Positions 21,220-30,470 of a stretch of 64,000 bases of DNA are shown in pieces. The notes beneath the pieces are model-generated. The model did no database searches and was not told where the DNA came from. It was given only the letters and a program-made list of their open reading frames with translations. Every line of letters begins with the position of its first letter. The first letter of the stretch is position 1. Source of the DNA: Burkholderiaceae bacterium (GTDB lineage Bacteria > Pseudomonadota > Gammaproteobacteria > Burkholderiales > Burkholderiaceae); assembly GCA_947448625.1 (NCBI GenBank), contig CANFOT010000003.1:61860-125859 (forward strand). The letters run 5' to 3'. The translations under genes were made by a program, and so were the position numbers.

Positions 21220-22635
21220 ATGAGTTCTGTAGCGGCTGGATCTACCCCAAATGAGAAGGACGCACTTTTTCACCCAGAACTATTGCAGAAGTTTGACATT
21301 AATGGACCGCGCTACACCTCGTACCCTAGTGCCGATCGTTTTCACAATCAATTTGGTGAGGCGGATTATTTGGGGGCATTGAAACGCGTAGCCCAGGCTA
21401 ATGAGCCTCTGTCGCTATATTTTCATTTACCGTTTTGCCCCAACATTTGCTATTACTGCGGTTGCAACAAAATCATTACCAAAGACCATGGGCGCAGTGC
21501 GAAGTACATCAAGTATCTAGCTAAAGAAATGGCGATGGTTTGTGCTGCCATGGGTGCGCAGAAAAAAATCCCCGTCACTCAACTTCACTGGGGTGGTGGC
21601 ACGCCTACATTTCTATCGCACGAAGAGATGATTGAGTTGATGCACCACACACGCGAGCATTTTGATCTTCTTCCTGGCGGCGAATACTCTATCGAGATTG
21701 ATCCGCGACGTGTGACCGAGGCGGATATAGCCTTGCTAGCCGAGTTGGGTTTCAACCGCATCAGTCTTGGGGTGCAAGACTTCAATCTTGAGGTTCAGCA
21801 AGCGGTTCATCGCGTACAAACTATTGAAGAGACCCGAGCAGTGATGGATTGGTCCAGAAGGTATGGCTTTAAATCAAGAAGCGTAGATCTAATCTATGGT
21901 TTGCCCAAGCAAACGCCAGAGACTTTTAAAGAAACTGTCGATGTAGTTTTAAAAATGAACCCCGATCGACTTTCTGTCTACAACTATGCTCATTTACCCC
22001 ATATATTTAAGCCTCAGCGGAGAATTTCTGAGGCTGATTTACCAGGAGCTGCTGACAAGTTGGATATTCTGTCGAACACAATAGCAAGACTTGGCCAAGC
22101 GGGTTATGTCTTTATTGGGATGGACCATTTTGCTAAACCCGATGATGAGTTAGCCATCGCTCAAAAAGAAGGTAAGCTTCATCGTAATTTCCAGGGTTAC
22201 TCAACCCAGGCTGAATGCGACCTCTTGGCTTTTGGGATCTCATCGATTGGCAAGGTGGATGATAGTTACTCACAAAATGTCCGCACTCTGGATGAGTACT
22301 ATGCGGCGATTGATGATAGCCATCTTCCCATCCTCCGGGGTTTGCAGTTAAATAAAGATGATTTGCTGCGTCGTGAGCTTATTGGTGAGTTGATGTGCCA
22401 ATTTGCCCTGAATACGGAGCAGTTTTCTAGGTCGCATCAAATTGATTTTGCAAGCTACTTCAAAGCCGAGATTGAAGAGCTTAAACACCTTGAAGATGCC
22501 GGCCTTCTAGAGTGGCGGGGTGCCACGATATTTGTGCCGATTAAAGGCAGATTGCTGGCAAGACGAGTGGCGATGACCTTTGATCGTCACCTGAGGGAGT
22601 CTCAGGCTAAAGGCACTTATTCCAAGGTGCTGTAA
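21220..22635 (+). CDS. hemN: Oxygen-independent coproporphyrinogen III oxidase
   Basis: Radical SAM motif CPNICYYCGC; GPRYTSYPSADRF; WGGGTPTFL; LSVYNYAHLP. Confidence 0.96.
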   Translation: MSSVAAGSTPNEKDALFHPELLQKFDINGPRYTSYPSADRFHNQFGEADYLGALKRVAQANEPLSLYFHLPFCPNICYYCGCNKIITKDHGRSAKYIKYLAKEMAMVCAAMGAQKKIPVTQLHWGGGTPTFLSHEEMIELMHHTREHFDLLPGGEYSIEIDPRRVTEADIALLAELGFNRISLGVQDFNLEVQQAVHRVQTIEETRAVMDWSRRYGFKSRSVDLIYGLPKQTPETFKETVDVVLKMNPDRLSVYNYAHLPHIFKPQRRISEADLPGAADKLDILSNTIARLGQAGYVFIGMDHFAKPDDELAIAQKEGKLHRNFQGYSTQAECDLLAFGISSIGKVDDSYSQNVRTLDEYYAAIDDSHLPILRGLQLNKDDLLRRELIGELMCQFALNTEQFSRSHQIDFASYFKAEIEELKHLEDAGLLEWRGATIFVPIKGRLLARRVAMTFDRHLRESQAKGTYSKVL

Positions 22636-22663
22636 GCAAAATCAAGCCAAGACTCAAGCCCAT

Positions 22664-22677
22664 TTGATGTAGATCAA
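22664..22677 (+). promoter_or_regulatory. FNR/Anr-type binding site 1
   Basis: TTGATGTAGATCAA, perfect TTGAT-N4-ATCAA. Confidence 0.8.
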
Positions 22678-22735
22678 AAACTGATCAAAACAGTGTTGCT
22701 TTTAAGCAAATGAAAAAATACGGCAGCCTCATTAT

Positions 22736-22749
22736 TTGATGTAAATCAA
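22736..22749 (+). promoter_or_regulatory. FNR/Anr-type binding site 2
   Basis: TTGATGTAAATCAA, perfect TTGAT-N4-ATCAA. Confidence 0.8.
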
Positions 22750-22815
22750 ATCAAGCCCCTAGCTTCAATTTGAAAATAAACACATCAAATTGATAACAGA
22801 AAAAAGGGGTACATC

Positions 22816-23457
22816 ATGCGCATTAAAACTCTAGTAACCGCTATGGCAGCAGTAGCTTCATTAGCTCCAATCGCCGCTCATGCACAAGCAGCCGAAGAAA
22901 ACCCATGGATGGTTCGTGTACGCGCTGTGTCAGCGAATTGGCAGAATGGTCAGTCAGGCAATGCAAGTACCTATGACATTAAAGCTCAAAATCAGTGGTT
23001 GCCGGAGTTCGATGTAAGCTATTTCTTTACTAAGAATATTGCTGCGGAATTGGTCTTAACCTATCCGCAAAAAGTGAACATTGTTTCTAGTGCAGCACCA
23101 GGCACTACCGGCTCAATTACTGCCTTGCCACCTTCGCTAGTTCTTCAGTATCACTTCACCGACTTGGGAGCACTTAAGCCTTATATTGGCGCCGGTGTTA
23201 ATTACACAATTTTCGGCAATCGCTCCAACTTTCCGCCACTTGGCAATGCTTTGACGGTTTCAAACACGAGCTTTGGAGCTGTTGGCCAGGTTGGTGCTGA
23301 TTATATGTTTGATAAAAACTGGGGCGTAAACGTTGACCTTAAGTATGCAACGATGTCCACTGTAACGAATGCGAATAGTGCCAATCCAGGTCTAGGTACT
23401 GGTAAGTTGACTTTGAATCCTTGGATGCCAGCAGTTGGCGTGACATACAAGTTTTAA
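22816..23457 (+). CDS. ompW: OmpW family outer-membrane protein
   Basis: Signal peptide, NPWMVRVRAV, LQYHFTDLGALKPYIGAGVNYTIF, GVTYKF C-terminus. Confidence 0.93.
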   Translation: MRIKTLVTAMAAVASLAPIAAHAQAAEENPWMVRVRAVSANWQNGQSGNASTYDIKAQNQWLPEFDVSYFFTKNIAAELVLTYPQKVNIVSSAAPGTTGSITALPPSLVLQYHFTDLGALKPYIGAGVNYTIFGNRSNFPPLGNALTVSNTSFGAVGQVGADYMFDKNWGVNVDLKYATMSTVTNANSANPGLGTGKLTLNPWMPAVGVTYKF

Positions 23458-23472
23458 GTTAGCGTCTTTGTT

Positions 23473-23518
23473 CAAGCACTTCGGTGCTTGAGGCAAGGCC
23501 CTGCATGCAGGGCCTTTG
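23473..23518. terminator. Double hairpin terminator region between convergent genes
   Basis: CAAGCACttcgGTGCTTG followed by AAGGCCCTGCATGCAGGGCCTTTG. Confidence 0.65.
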
Positions 23519-23527
23519 CTTATTTAA

Positions 23528-24124
23528 TTACTGAATTAAGTGATCAATCAAGTTTTCAAACTTGGCCTCATCAAAGTGTAGGTTATCAAAGCGCTGTATT
23601 GCGATGTGCTCTGGGGGATCCACTCTACGTCGAGTGTATTGATCCCAATTCTGCAACTTCCATTCATCCCTAGGATCTGCGCGCTTCTCCATCCGATGTC
23701 TTGCCTCATTTTCATCAAGATCAATCCACGCAATTTTGATGCTCGATGTACTGGGCACTCCAAGCGCTTCAGGATTGAACATTCGACCGCTTTGGATTTC
23801 CTTGGAAAAGGGGCCTACGAGGATGATATTGACTCCAAGCTGCAGATTTTCTTTGGCAATGGCGATGAGTCCTGCATATTCCCAATCCCTGAGGTTCTCA
23901 AGATAAAAAGGGCTATCCCGATCATTTGGATTATTGGTGGTGAGCCCCATAACATGGGAGCTATAGGCCCCATAAACAGTGTCTTTGTCTAAAAAGAAAA
24001 AGTCTTCCCCTGTCTTTTCAATGATCAGGGGCAAGGCTTTTTTGGCTAAAGTGGTTTTACCTGTGCCCGCATGGCCGGCAAAGAGGATGAGTCGCGGTGC
24101 GGTAGGGCTGAGCTTACAGGTCAT
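23528..24124 (-). CDS. AAA family ATPase / P-loop kinase (zeta-toxin-like fold)
   Basis: LILFAGHAGTGKTTLAKKALP Walker A; DKDTVYGAYS; single-domain kinase pattern. Confidence 0.8.
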   Translation of the reverse strand: MTCKLSPTAPRLILFAGHAGTGKTTLAKKALPLIIEKTGEDFFFLDKDTVYGAYSSHVMGLTTNNPNDRDSPFYLENLRDWEYAGLIAIAKENLQLGVNIILVGPFSKEIQSGRMFNPEALGVPSTSSIKIAWIDLDENEARHRMEKRADPRDEWKLQNWDQYTRRRVDPPEHIAIQRFDNLHFDEAKFENLIDHLIQ

Positions 24125-24224
24125 TTATCTCTTTATTTGGGATATTGCTTCAGTAAATTCTACTTCTCAATCCCATGTTTATTGGAAATATCACGACTTT
24201 GGATGAAGTGACGATAATGTCGCC

Positions 24225-26156
24225 ATGGCTTTAATCGTACTCACTGACGCAAAACTGGCTTTTGGCCACGTTGACCTCCTCGCAAATACTGCTTTCTCAT
24301 TGGAATCTGGGGAGCGGGTTGGCTTAATTGGCCGCAATGGCACTGGCAAATCCTCTTTATTGAAGATTCTGGCAGGCATAGAAAAATTGGATGATGGTTT
24401 GTTGCAGTATCAGCAAGGTCTCCGGATTGCCTATGTCCCTCAAGAGCCCATATTTGAGGCTGAGGAGACCGTATTTGAAGCAGTCTCAAAGGGGGTTGCT
24501 CAAGCCAAAGCCCTTCGTGAAGAATATGAAGCTTTGAGTGTTGGAGAGTGGGACGATGCCGCTCACCATCGCCTAGATGAAGTGCAGTCCCAATTAGAGG
24601 CATTAAGTGGCTGGAATTGGGAGCAACGCGTTCATGAAACACTGGATCGTCTGCATTTAGAGGCTGACGTTAAGATCAATACTTTGTCGGGCGGAACCAA
24701 GAAGCGTGTAGCGCTAGCTCGTGCTCTAGTAGAGATGCCTGAAGTACTCTTGTTGGACGAACCAACCAACCATTTGGATTTAGATTCGATATCTTGGTTG
24801 GAAGATTTGCTGAAGGAGTACAAAGGCTCCGTCATTCTGATTACCCATGACCGGGCCTTCTTGGATAATGTTTGCACCCAAATTGTTGAGCTTGATCGTG
24901 GCATTTTGCGTACCTATCCAGGAAATTTTTCGGCCTATGAGGTATTAAAAGATCAGGAAATGAATTCTGAATCTTTGGCCAATGCGCGTGCAGATAAATT
25001 ACTTGCCCAAGAAGAGGTCTGGATTCGTAAAGGGGTTGAGGCAAGACGTACTCGTAGCGTTGCGCGTATTGCTCGGCTAGAAAACCTGCGTGCCACCCGT
25101 TCACAAAGACGTGATGCTGTTGGCCAGGTGAAACTCGCAGTTTCAGCAGGGGATAGAAGCGGCAAAATTGTTGCCGATTTGCAGAACGTTTCGAAGTCTT
25201 ACGATCGTCCGATTGTGAAAGATTTTACGGCAACGATTTTACGTGGCGATAAGGTGGGCTTACTTGGGCCTAACGGTGCGGGCAAGACAACACTATTGAA
25301 ATTAATCCTGGGGACAATTGCTCCGGACTCTGGTTCAGCAACGATGGGTACCCGGATTGAAGTGGCCTATTTTGATCAGATGCGTGAAGGTCTTGATCTG
25401 AATGCTTCTCTCGAGGATTACATCAGCCCAGGCAGCGAGTGGATTGAAATTAATGGAAATAAGAAGCACGTAAAGAGCTACCTAAGCGATTTCTTATTTG
25501 CGCCAGAGCGCACCAATTCACCAGTAAGTACTTTATCTGGCGGAGAGCGCAACCGTTTATTGTTGGCGCGTCTATTTGCTAGACCTGCAAATGTCCTGGT
25601 TTTGGATGAGCCAACTAATGACTTGGATATTGATACTCTAGACTTGCTCGAGCAATTGCTCCAGGACTATAAGGGCACGGTGTTTTTGGTTAGCCATGAC
25701 CGCTACTTCTTAGATAACGTGGTGACCAGCATTATTGCCAATGAGGGTGATGGATTCTGGCGTGAGTACGAGGGCGGTTACGAGGATTGGAAAATACAGA
25801 AGGCGCGTTCAGAAAAAATTCGTTCTGCTAATGGTGGCGCTAAAGTTGTTGAGAAATTTGAGTCAAAGCCAGAACCCAAGTCCGAAATCAAAACTGAGTC
25901 CAAACCCGTTGTTGCAAAAAATGGTGTGCAGAAACTCAATGGCAAAGAGCGTCAAGAGCTAGAGGCCTTGCCTTTGCAAATCGAGATTCTGGAGACTGAG
26001 CAGGCTGATATTGGGATTGCTATGAGCAATCCAGATCTTTACAAAAATGAGCCCGAATTAGCGGCAAGCATGCAAGCCCGCTTATCCGAAATCACAGCTG
26101 AGCTAGATATTAAGCTGCAGCGCTGGGAGTTGCTCTTAAGTCGCTCGGAGTCTTAA
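24225..26156 (+). CDS. uup: ABC-F family ATPase Uup
   Basis: Two NBDs (GRNGTGKSSLLK, GPNGAGKTTLLK; LSGGTKKRVALARAL, LSGGERNRLLLARLF), ABC-F linker, C-terminal coiled coil. Confidence 0.93.
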   Translation: MALIVLTDAKLAFGHVDLLANTAFSLESGERVGLIGRNGTGKSSLLKILAGIEKLDDGLLQYQQGLRIAYVPQEPIFEAEETVFEAVSKGVAQAKALREEYEALSVGEWDDAAHHRLDEVQSQLEALSGWNWEQRVHETLDRLHLEADVKINTLSGGTKKRVALARALVEMPEVLLLDEPTNHLDLDSISWLEDLLKEYKGSVILITHDRAFLDNVCTQIVELDRGILRTYPGNFSAYEVLKDQEMNSESLANARADKLLAQEEVWIRKGVEARRTRSVARIARLENLRATRSQRRDAVGQVKLAVSAGDRSGKIVADLQNVSKSYDRPIVKDFTATILRGDKVGLLGPNGAGKTTLLKLILGTIAPDSGSATMGTRIEVAYFDQMREGLDLNASLEDYISPGSEWIEINGNKKHVKSYLSDFLFAPERTNSPVSTLSGGERNRLLLARLFARPANVLVLDEPTNDLDIDTLDLLEQLLQDYKGTVFLVSHDRYFLDNVVTSIIANEGDGFWREYEGGYEDWKIQKARSEKIRSANGGAKVVEKFESKPEPKSEIKTESKPVVAKNGVQKLNGKERQELEALPLQIEILETEQADIGIAMSNPDLYKNEPELAASMQARLSEITAELDIKLQRWELLLSRSES

Positions 26157-26190
26157 CTCCCAGCCAAACTCTGGGAGCTTTATGAACAAG

Positions 26191-26736
26191 CTACTTCAGA
26201 TTGTTCAGGACAATCTGAAGTATTTGTAATCCCAGTAATAGGGCTAGCGGCGATAAATCAAGCGCGCCCATATTGGGCATTATCCGTCGAATGGGTGTGA
26301 GAAGGGGTTCAACCAAAAGAGATGTTAAGTATTGAATTGGGGAGCCTGCGCCGACCCAAGAGAGAATCACATTTACAAAAACCAGCCCAATTAATCCGGA
26401 TAAGCCCAGGTCCAGAAGGTCGAAAAAAGCATTGATCAGCCAAGGTGCTATAGATGAACCCATCCCAAGCATCAAAGATTGGGCAATGACTTTTCCCAGA
26501 ACAAGTAGGTAGGCAGCCAGAAAGCTAGCCGTGTCAAATCGACCAATGCTGGGGGTCACATGACGCAAGGGGACGGTGATCCAGTTGGTTAAAGGGAGCA
26601 AATATGAGCCAATGGATTTGCTTTGACCGGACCCGAGATTGAATGCGAGCCACCGTAAGTAGCAGCGCAAAAGGCAGGCGCCCGCAATAACGCTAACAAA
26701 GACTTGAAGAATGAGGTTTGTAATTTGTATGAGCAT
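26191..26736 (-). CDS. YggT family membrane protein
   Basis: Two YGGT repeats: LTNWITVPLRHVTPSIGRFD and VEPLLTPIRRIMPNMGALDLSPL. Confidence 0.93.
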   Translation of the reverse strand: MLIQITNLILQVFVSVIAGACLLRCYLRWLAFNLGSGQSKSIGSYLLPLTNWITVPLRHVTPSIGRFDTASFLAAYLLVLGKVIAQSLMLGMGSSIAPWLINAFFDLLDLGLSGLIGLVFVNVILSWVGAGSPIQYLTSLLVEPLLTPIRRIMPNMGALDLSPLALLLGLQILQIVLNNLK

Positions 26737-26779
26737 TTGCTTATTGTAGGGGCGCTTCGCCAGCCGAATCCAGTATGGC

Positions 26780-27451
26780 TTATGACTTGCTAAGTACCGT
26801 ATTCAAAAACCTGGAAATATCCACTAACTCATCTGGATGCAGGGAGTGTTCCATTGGGTAGGTGTTCCAGTCCACCTGATAGCCTAATTTTTCGAGGGTA
26901 TCGGCCGAGGCTTCTGCGCGTTCTGGAATCACCACAGCATCCCATACACCATGGGCCATAAAAATTGGGGTCTTGCTATTAGCCTCACTCCTTTCGAGTG
27001 GCAATGATTTTGCTAATGGCAAGTAGCCTGACAGCGCCATAATGCCTGCTAGTGCATGTGGAAAGCGCAGGCCAACCTGTAGCGACATAGCGCAACCCTG
27101 CGAGAATCCAGCCAAGACAATCTTGTCGTAGGCAATTCCTCGACTTGCTTCTCGCTCAATCAATCCCGTGATCGCTACGGCTGATTTGTGAATGCCACTA
27201 AGATCTTCGCGATCGTTGATACCTCTTCCAGTAATGTCGTACCAGGCTGGCATGACATAGCCTCCATTGACGGTAACGGCCATGCTCGGTGCGCTTGGAA
27301 AAACAAATCGAATAGCAGGCTGCTCTGAAAGATGTAGTTGTGGAATGATGGGTACAAAGTCATTGCCATCAGCGCCTAGTCCATGAAGCCAAATGACCGA
27401 GGCGCTTGGATTGGGGGCGGTTTCAATTTCAATGCAGGGCAGTGTTGTCAT
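26780..27451 (-). CDS. Alpha/beta hydrolase, carboxylesterase/phospholipase family
   Basis: VIWLHGLGADGNDFVPI, GFSQGCAMSLQVGLR, GVWDAVV, MEHSLHPDEL triad. Confidence 0.92.
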   Translation of the reverse strand: MTTLPCIEIETAPNPSASVIWLHGLGADGNDFVPIIPQLHLSEQPAIRFVFPSAPSMAVTVNGGYVMPAWYDITGRGINDREDLSGIHKSAVAITGLIEREASRGIAYDKIVLAGFSQGCAMSLQVGLRFPHALAGIMALSGYLPLAKSLPLERSEANSKTPIFMAHGVWDAVVIPERAEASADTLEKLGYQVDWNTYPMEHSLHPDELVDISRFLNTVLSKS

Positions 27452-27463
27452 TTATGTTTAATT

Positions 27464-27784
27464 TCAGTTCTGGCGTAGTAGTTGACTACGTAAGCGGTTA
27501 ATTTCATCAAGGAGATCCAGCGCAAGAGCCACTCCCGGAGTATTGAGTTCCAGATCATGGGTGAGGTGAGCCGCAGTTTTTGCGCGTGCAAGAGAGTCTC
27601 CGCTAAAGCGCCAATCTTGTGGCGATGAACCAGCGGGACTAAGAACACCCTCTGATACCCAGGACATGATGAGCTCTTCAGGTGCGCGTGTGGCTTGTGA
27701 TATTTCGACAATACTCATGTGTATTTCATCTTCAACAACACTACCTTCAATCCAGGTGATTTGCGTTTGTGTCATGTTGATCAT
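27464..27784 (-). CDS. cbpM: Chaperone modulator CbpM
   Basis: CbpM/MerR-like helical protein, 106 aa, overlapping the cbpA 3' end. Confidence 0.82.
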   Translation of the reverse strand: MINMTQTQITWIEGSVVEDEIHMSIVEISQATRAPEELIMSWVSEGVLSPAGSSPQDWRFSGDSLARAKTAAHLTHDLELNTPGVALALDLLDEINRLRSQLLRQN

Positions 27785-28761
27785 CCCTTCAGGTGAGTTC
27801 TAGGGTTGAAATCAAAAGCTTTCTCAAGGGCTTGATAAGCTTCTTTTTGTGCATCAGTTTCAGCGCTAGGTAAGACGATATTTGGAACTACATATAAATC
27901 ACCAGCCTCCTTGCTAGGGATGCCTTTGCCTTTGAGTCGCATCTTGCGACCCGTTGCTGTGCCAGCGGGAATCTTTAATTCCAAAGTCGAGCCTGCGGGG
28001 GTGGGAATGTTAACGGTGGTTCCGAGTGCAGCTTCCCATGGGGCTAGCGGTAAATCCAAATAAACATCCTTGCCATCTACGCGGTAAATGGGGTTTGGGT
28101 GAAAATCAATTTCGAGGTAAAGATCCCCTGCGCCACCTGCTCCCATGCCTGGCCCACCTTGACCGGCTAAACGTAAGTTTTGTCCAGCCTTAATGCCCTT
28201 GGGAATACTGACATCCAGTTTGCGCTCTTGGGTACTGACATGTCCATTAGCATCTTGGGTTGGCATATGCAGAGTAATGGTGCGTTTTGCACCGTTATAA
28301 GCATCGGCAAGGTCAATCAAGATTTTGGCGTGATGGTCTTGCCCTTTGAAGTCCATGCCTTGGCGAGGATTACTGCCGCGGCCACCTTGACGGTGTCGAC
28401 CTCTTCCAAAGAGTGATTCAAAGAATTCGCTTTGGTCACCTTCATAGCCACCGCCGTAGCCACCATGACCGCCGCCAACATTGCCATCTGAATACTCAAA
28501 TCCCTCATTCCAGCTTGGTGGAGGGGTGAAATCTTGACCGTTCTTCCAGTTTGCACCCATGCGATCGTATGCAGCGCGTTTTTCAGTATCTTTGAGTACG
28601 GAATAGGCTTCACCGACAGCCTTGAATTGCTCTTCCGAATCGGCATCCTTATTAACGTCTGGATGATATTTTCGGGCCAGCTTGCGGTAAGCCGTTTTAA
28701 TTTCCGCTTCGGTGGCCCCACGTGCAACACCGAGTGTTTCGTAATAGTCCCTGAATTTCAT
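27781..28761 (-). CDS. cbpA: Curved-DNA-binding DnaJ-type co-chaperone CbpA
   Basis: J domain with HPD (YHPDVNKDADSEEQFKAVGEAYSVL), G-rich linker, DnaJ C-terminal domain without zinc fingers. Confidence 0.92.
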   Translation of the reverse strand: MKFRDYYETLGVARGATEAEIKTAYRKLARKYHPDVNKDADSEEQFKAVGEAYSVLKDTEKRAAYDRMGANWKNGQDFTPPPSWNEGFEYSDGNVGGGHGGYGGGYEGDQSEFFESLFGRGRHRQGGRGSNPRQGMDFKGQDHHAKILIDLADAYNGAKRTITLHMPTQDANGHVSTQERKLDVSIPKGIKAGQNLRLAGQGGPGMGAGGAGDLYLEIDFHPNPIYRVDGKDVYLDLPLAPWEAALGTTVNIPTPAGSTLELKIPAGTATGRKMRLKGKGIPSKEAGDLYVVPNIVLPSAETDAQKEAYQALEKAFDFNPRTHLKG

Positions 28762-28839
28762 AATCCTAATGAGATCCTGATTAAATCAATAAGCTTAATT
28801 CTACAGTCCTCAGCAGGGATTTCTAGCTTCTTTTAGGCA

Positions 28840-28868
28840 AAGAAAAAGCGGGCCAGAAGCCCGCTTGG
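28840..28868 (-). terminator. Rho-independent terminator (minus strand)
   Basis: AAGCGGGCcagaaGCCCGCTT flanked by an A-run (T-run on minus), downstream of the UxaA-family gene. Confidence 0.75.
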
Positions 28869-28893
28869 TATTGCCCTTAGCCCGAGGCTTGAC

Positions 28894-30441
28894 TTAGCTC
28901 ATTACCCCAATTTGCCAAGGCACGAATTCATAGTCGCCAAGACCCAATAATTCGCTCTTAGAGTGCTCGCCTGAGGCTGTTCTTAAGAACAGCTCAAAAA
29001 TGCGTTGCCCCATTTCTTGAACGGAAACCGTGCCATCTAAAATCTCGCCGCAATTAATATCCATATCCTCGGTGAGACGCTGATACATAGGTGTATTGGT
29101 AGCAAGCTTGATGCAAGGTGCTGGTTTAGATCCAAACATGGAGCCACGTCCAGTGGTGAATGCAATCAGGTTTGCTCCACCGGCAATCTGACCGGTTGCA
29201 GAAACGGGATCAAACCCAGGCGTATCCATGAATACAAAGCCTTTGGCAGTCACTGGCTCTGCATATCGATACACTTCCATCAGGGGTCCAGTGCCACCTT
29301 TCATGGAAGATCCGAGTGACTTTTCAAAGATGTTGGCCAGGCCGCCTATTTGGTTGCCAGGACTTACTTGTCCGTTGATTTGCACATCGCGACCAACAGA
29401 GTATTCATCTTTCCACCAACGAATACGTTGGATTAATTTTTCACCAATGGCTTTGCTAGCTGCTCGGCGGGTAAGCGTGTGTTCCACACCATAAATCTCT
29501 GGTGTTTCGGAAAGGATGCCGGTGCCACCATGGCGTGACAGAATGTCAATCGCAGCGCCCAATGCTGGGTTCGCAGTAATGGAGGAAAAGCCATCCGACC
29601 CACCGCATTGCAGGCCAACACATAAGTGGCTTGCGGAGACAGTCTCGCGTTTTGCTTTATTGGCCTCTGGCAGGAGTGCTTTGACAGCCTCAATACCCGC
29701 CTCGATAGTCTTTCGTGTCCCGCCAGTTTCTTGCATGATGAAAGTATGCAAGGTGGAATTTTCCTTTAGGGACTCTTGCTCCATGAGTCCTTTGAGTTGA
29801 TTGCGTTCGCAACCCAGACCAATGATGAGTGCGGCAGCAAGGTTGGGATGCTGCGCGTAGCCTGCCATAGTTCTGCGAAGCAGTTGCATTGGTTCACCGC
29901 TCATCTCCATGCCGCAGCCGATACCGTGACTAAAAGCGACTACGCCGTCGATGTTGGGGTAATCCTTGAGCCTTTCGGGTGTGAACCATTCTGCAATTTT
30001 GTTCACCACCGTTGCAGAGCAGTTAACGGTTGACAGAATGCCAATGAAATTTCGTGTGCCTACTTTTCCGTTTGAGCGGACATAGCCCTGGAAGGTGGCG
30101 CGTTCAGATTCTGGTAGCAGAGCGGTTGGCTTATATTCGCTGGCATAGGCATAGTCGCGATCGAATTCGCGAAACTCTGTGTTGTGACTATGGACCATCG
30201 TACCGGCTTCGATATCTGTATTGGCAAAACCCACAGTCACGTTGTATTTGAGGATAGGATCGCCCTTGAGAATTTTCTTGGTCGCAATTTTGTATCCAGC
30301 AGGAACTTGACTGCGGCTTGTGAAATTCTCACTCGGAACTTGCTCGCCAATTGCAACGTCAACTCGAGCAACAACGATATTGTCGTTAGGGTGAAGGCGA
30401 ATGATCGCGCCGGCTAATTTTTTTTCAGATGTTTCAATCAT
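28894..30441 (-). CDS. UxaA-family altronate/galactarate-type dehydratase
   Basis: SAF domain (IRLHPNDNIVVA...) plus GYVRSNGKVGTRNFIGILSTVNCSATV, GLGCERNQ, LQCGGSDGFSSITANPALGAA, ends FVPWQIGVM. Start chosen at MIETSEKK, downstream of track start. Confidence 0.92.
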   Translation of the reverse strand: MIETSEKKLAGAIIRLHPNDNIVVARVDVAIGEQVPSENFTSRSQVPAGYKIATKKILKGDPILKYNVTVGFANTDIEAGTMVHSHNTEFREFDRDYAYASEYKPTALLPESERATFQGYVRSNGKVGTRNFIGILSTVNCSATVVNKIAEWFTPERLKDYPNIDGVVAFSHGIGCGMEMSGEPMQLLRRTMAGYAQHPNLAAALIIGLGCERNQLKGLMEQESLKENSTLHTFIMQETGGTRKTIEAGIEAVKALLPEANKAKRETVSASHLCVGLQCGGSDGFSSITANPALGAAIDILSRHGGTGILSETPEIYGVEHTLTRRAASKAIGEKLIQRIRWWKDEYSVGRDVQINGQVSPGNQIGGLANIFEKSLGSSMKGGTGPLMEVYRYAEPVTAKGFVFMDTPGFDPVSATGQIAGGANLIAFTTGRGSMFGSKPAPCIKLATNTPMYQRLTEDMDINCGEILDGTVSVQEMGQRIFELFLRTASGEHSKSELLGLGDYEFVPWQIGVMS

Positions 30442-30470
30442 GGGTAACTTTCGATTCCTATATTTTTTAA

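Noticed and set aside
23488-23992. Plus-strand ORFs (61 and 128 aa) after ompW
   Set aside because: Lie opposite the P-loop kinase gene, which has clear motifs.
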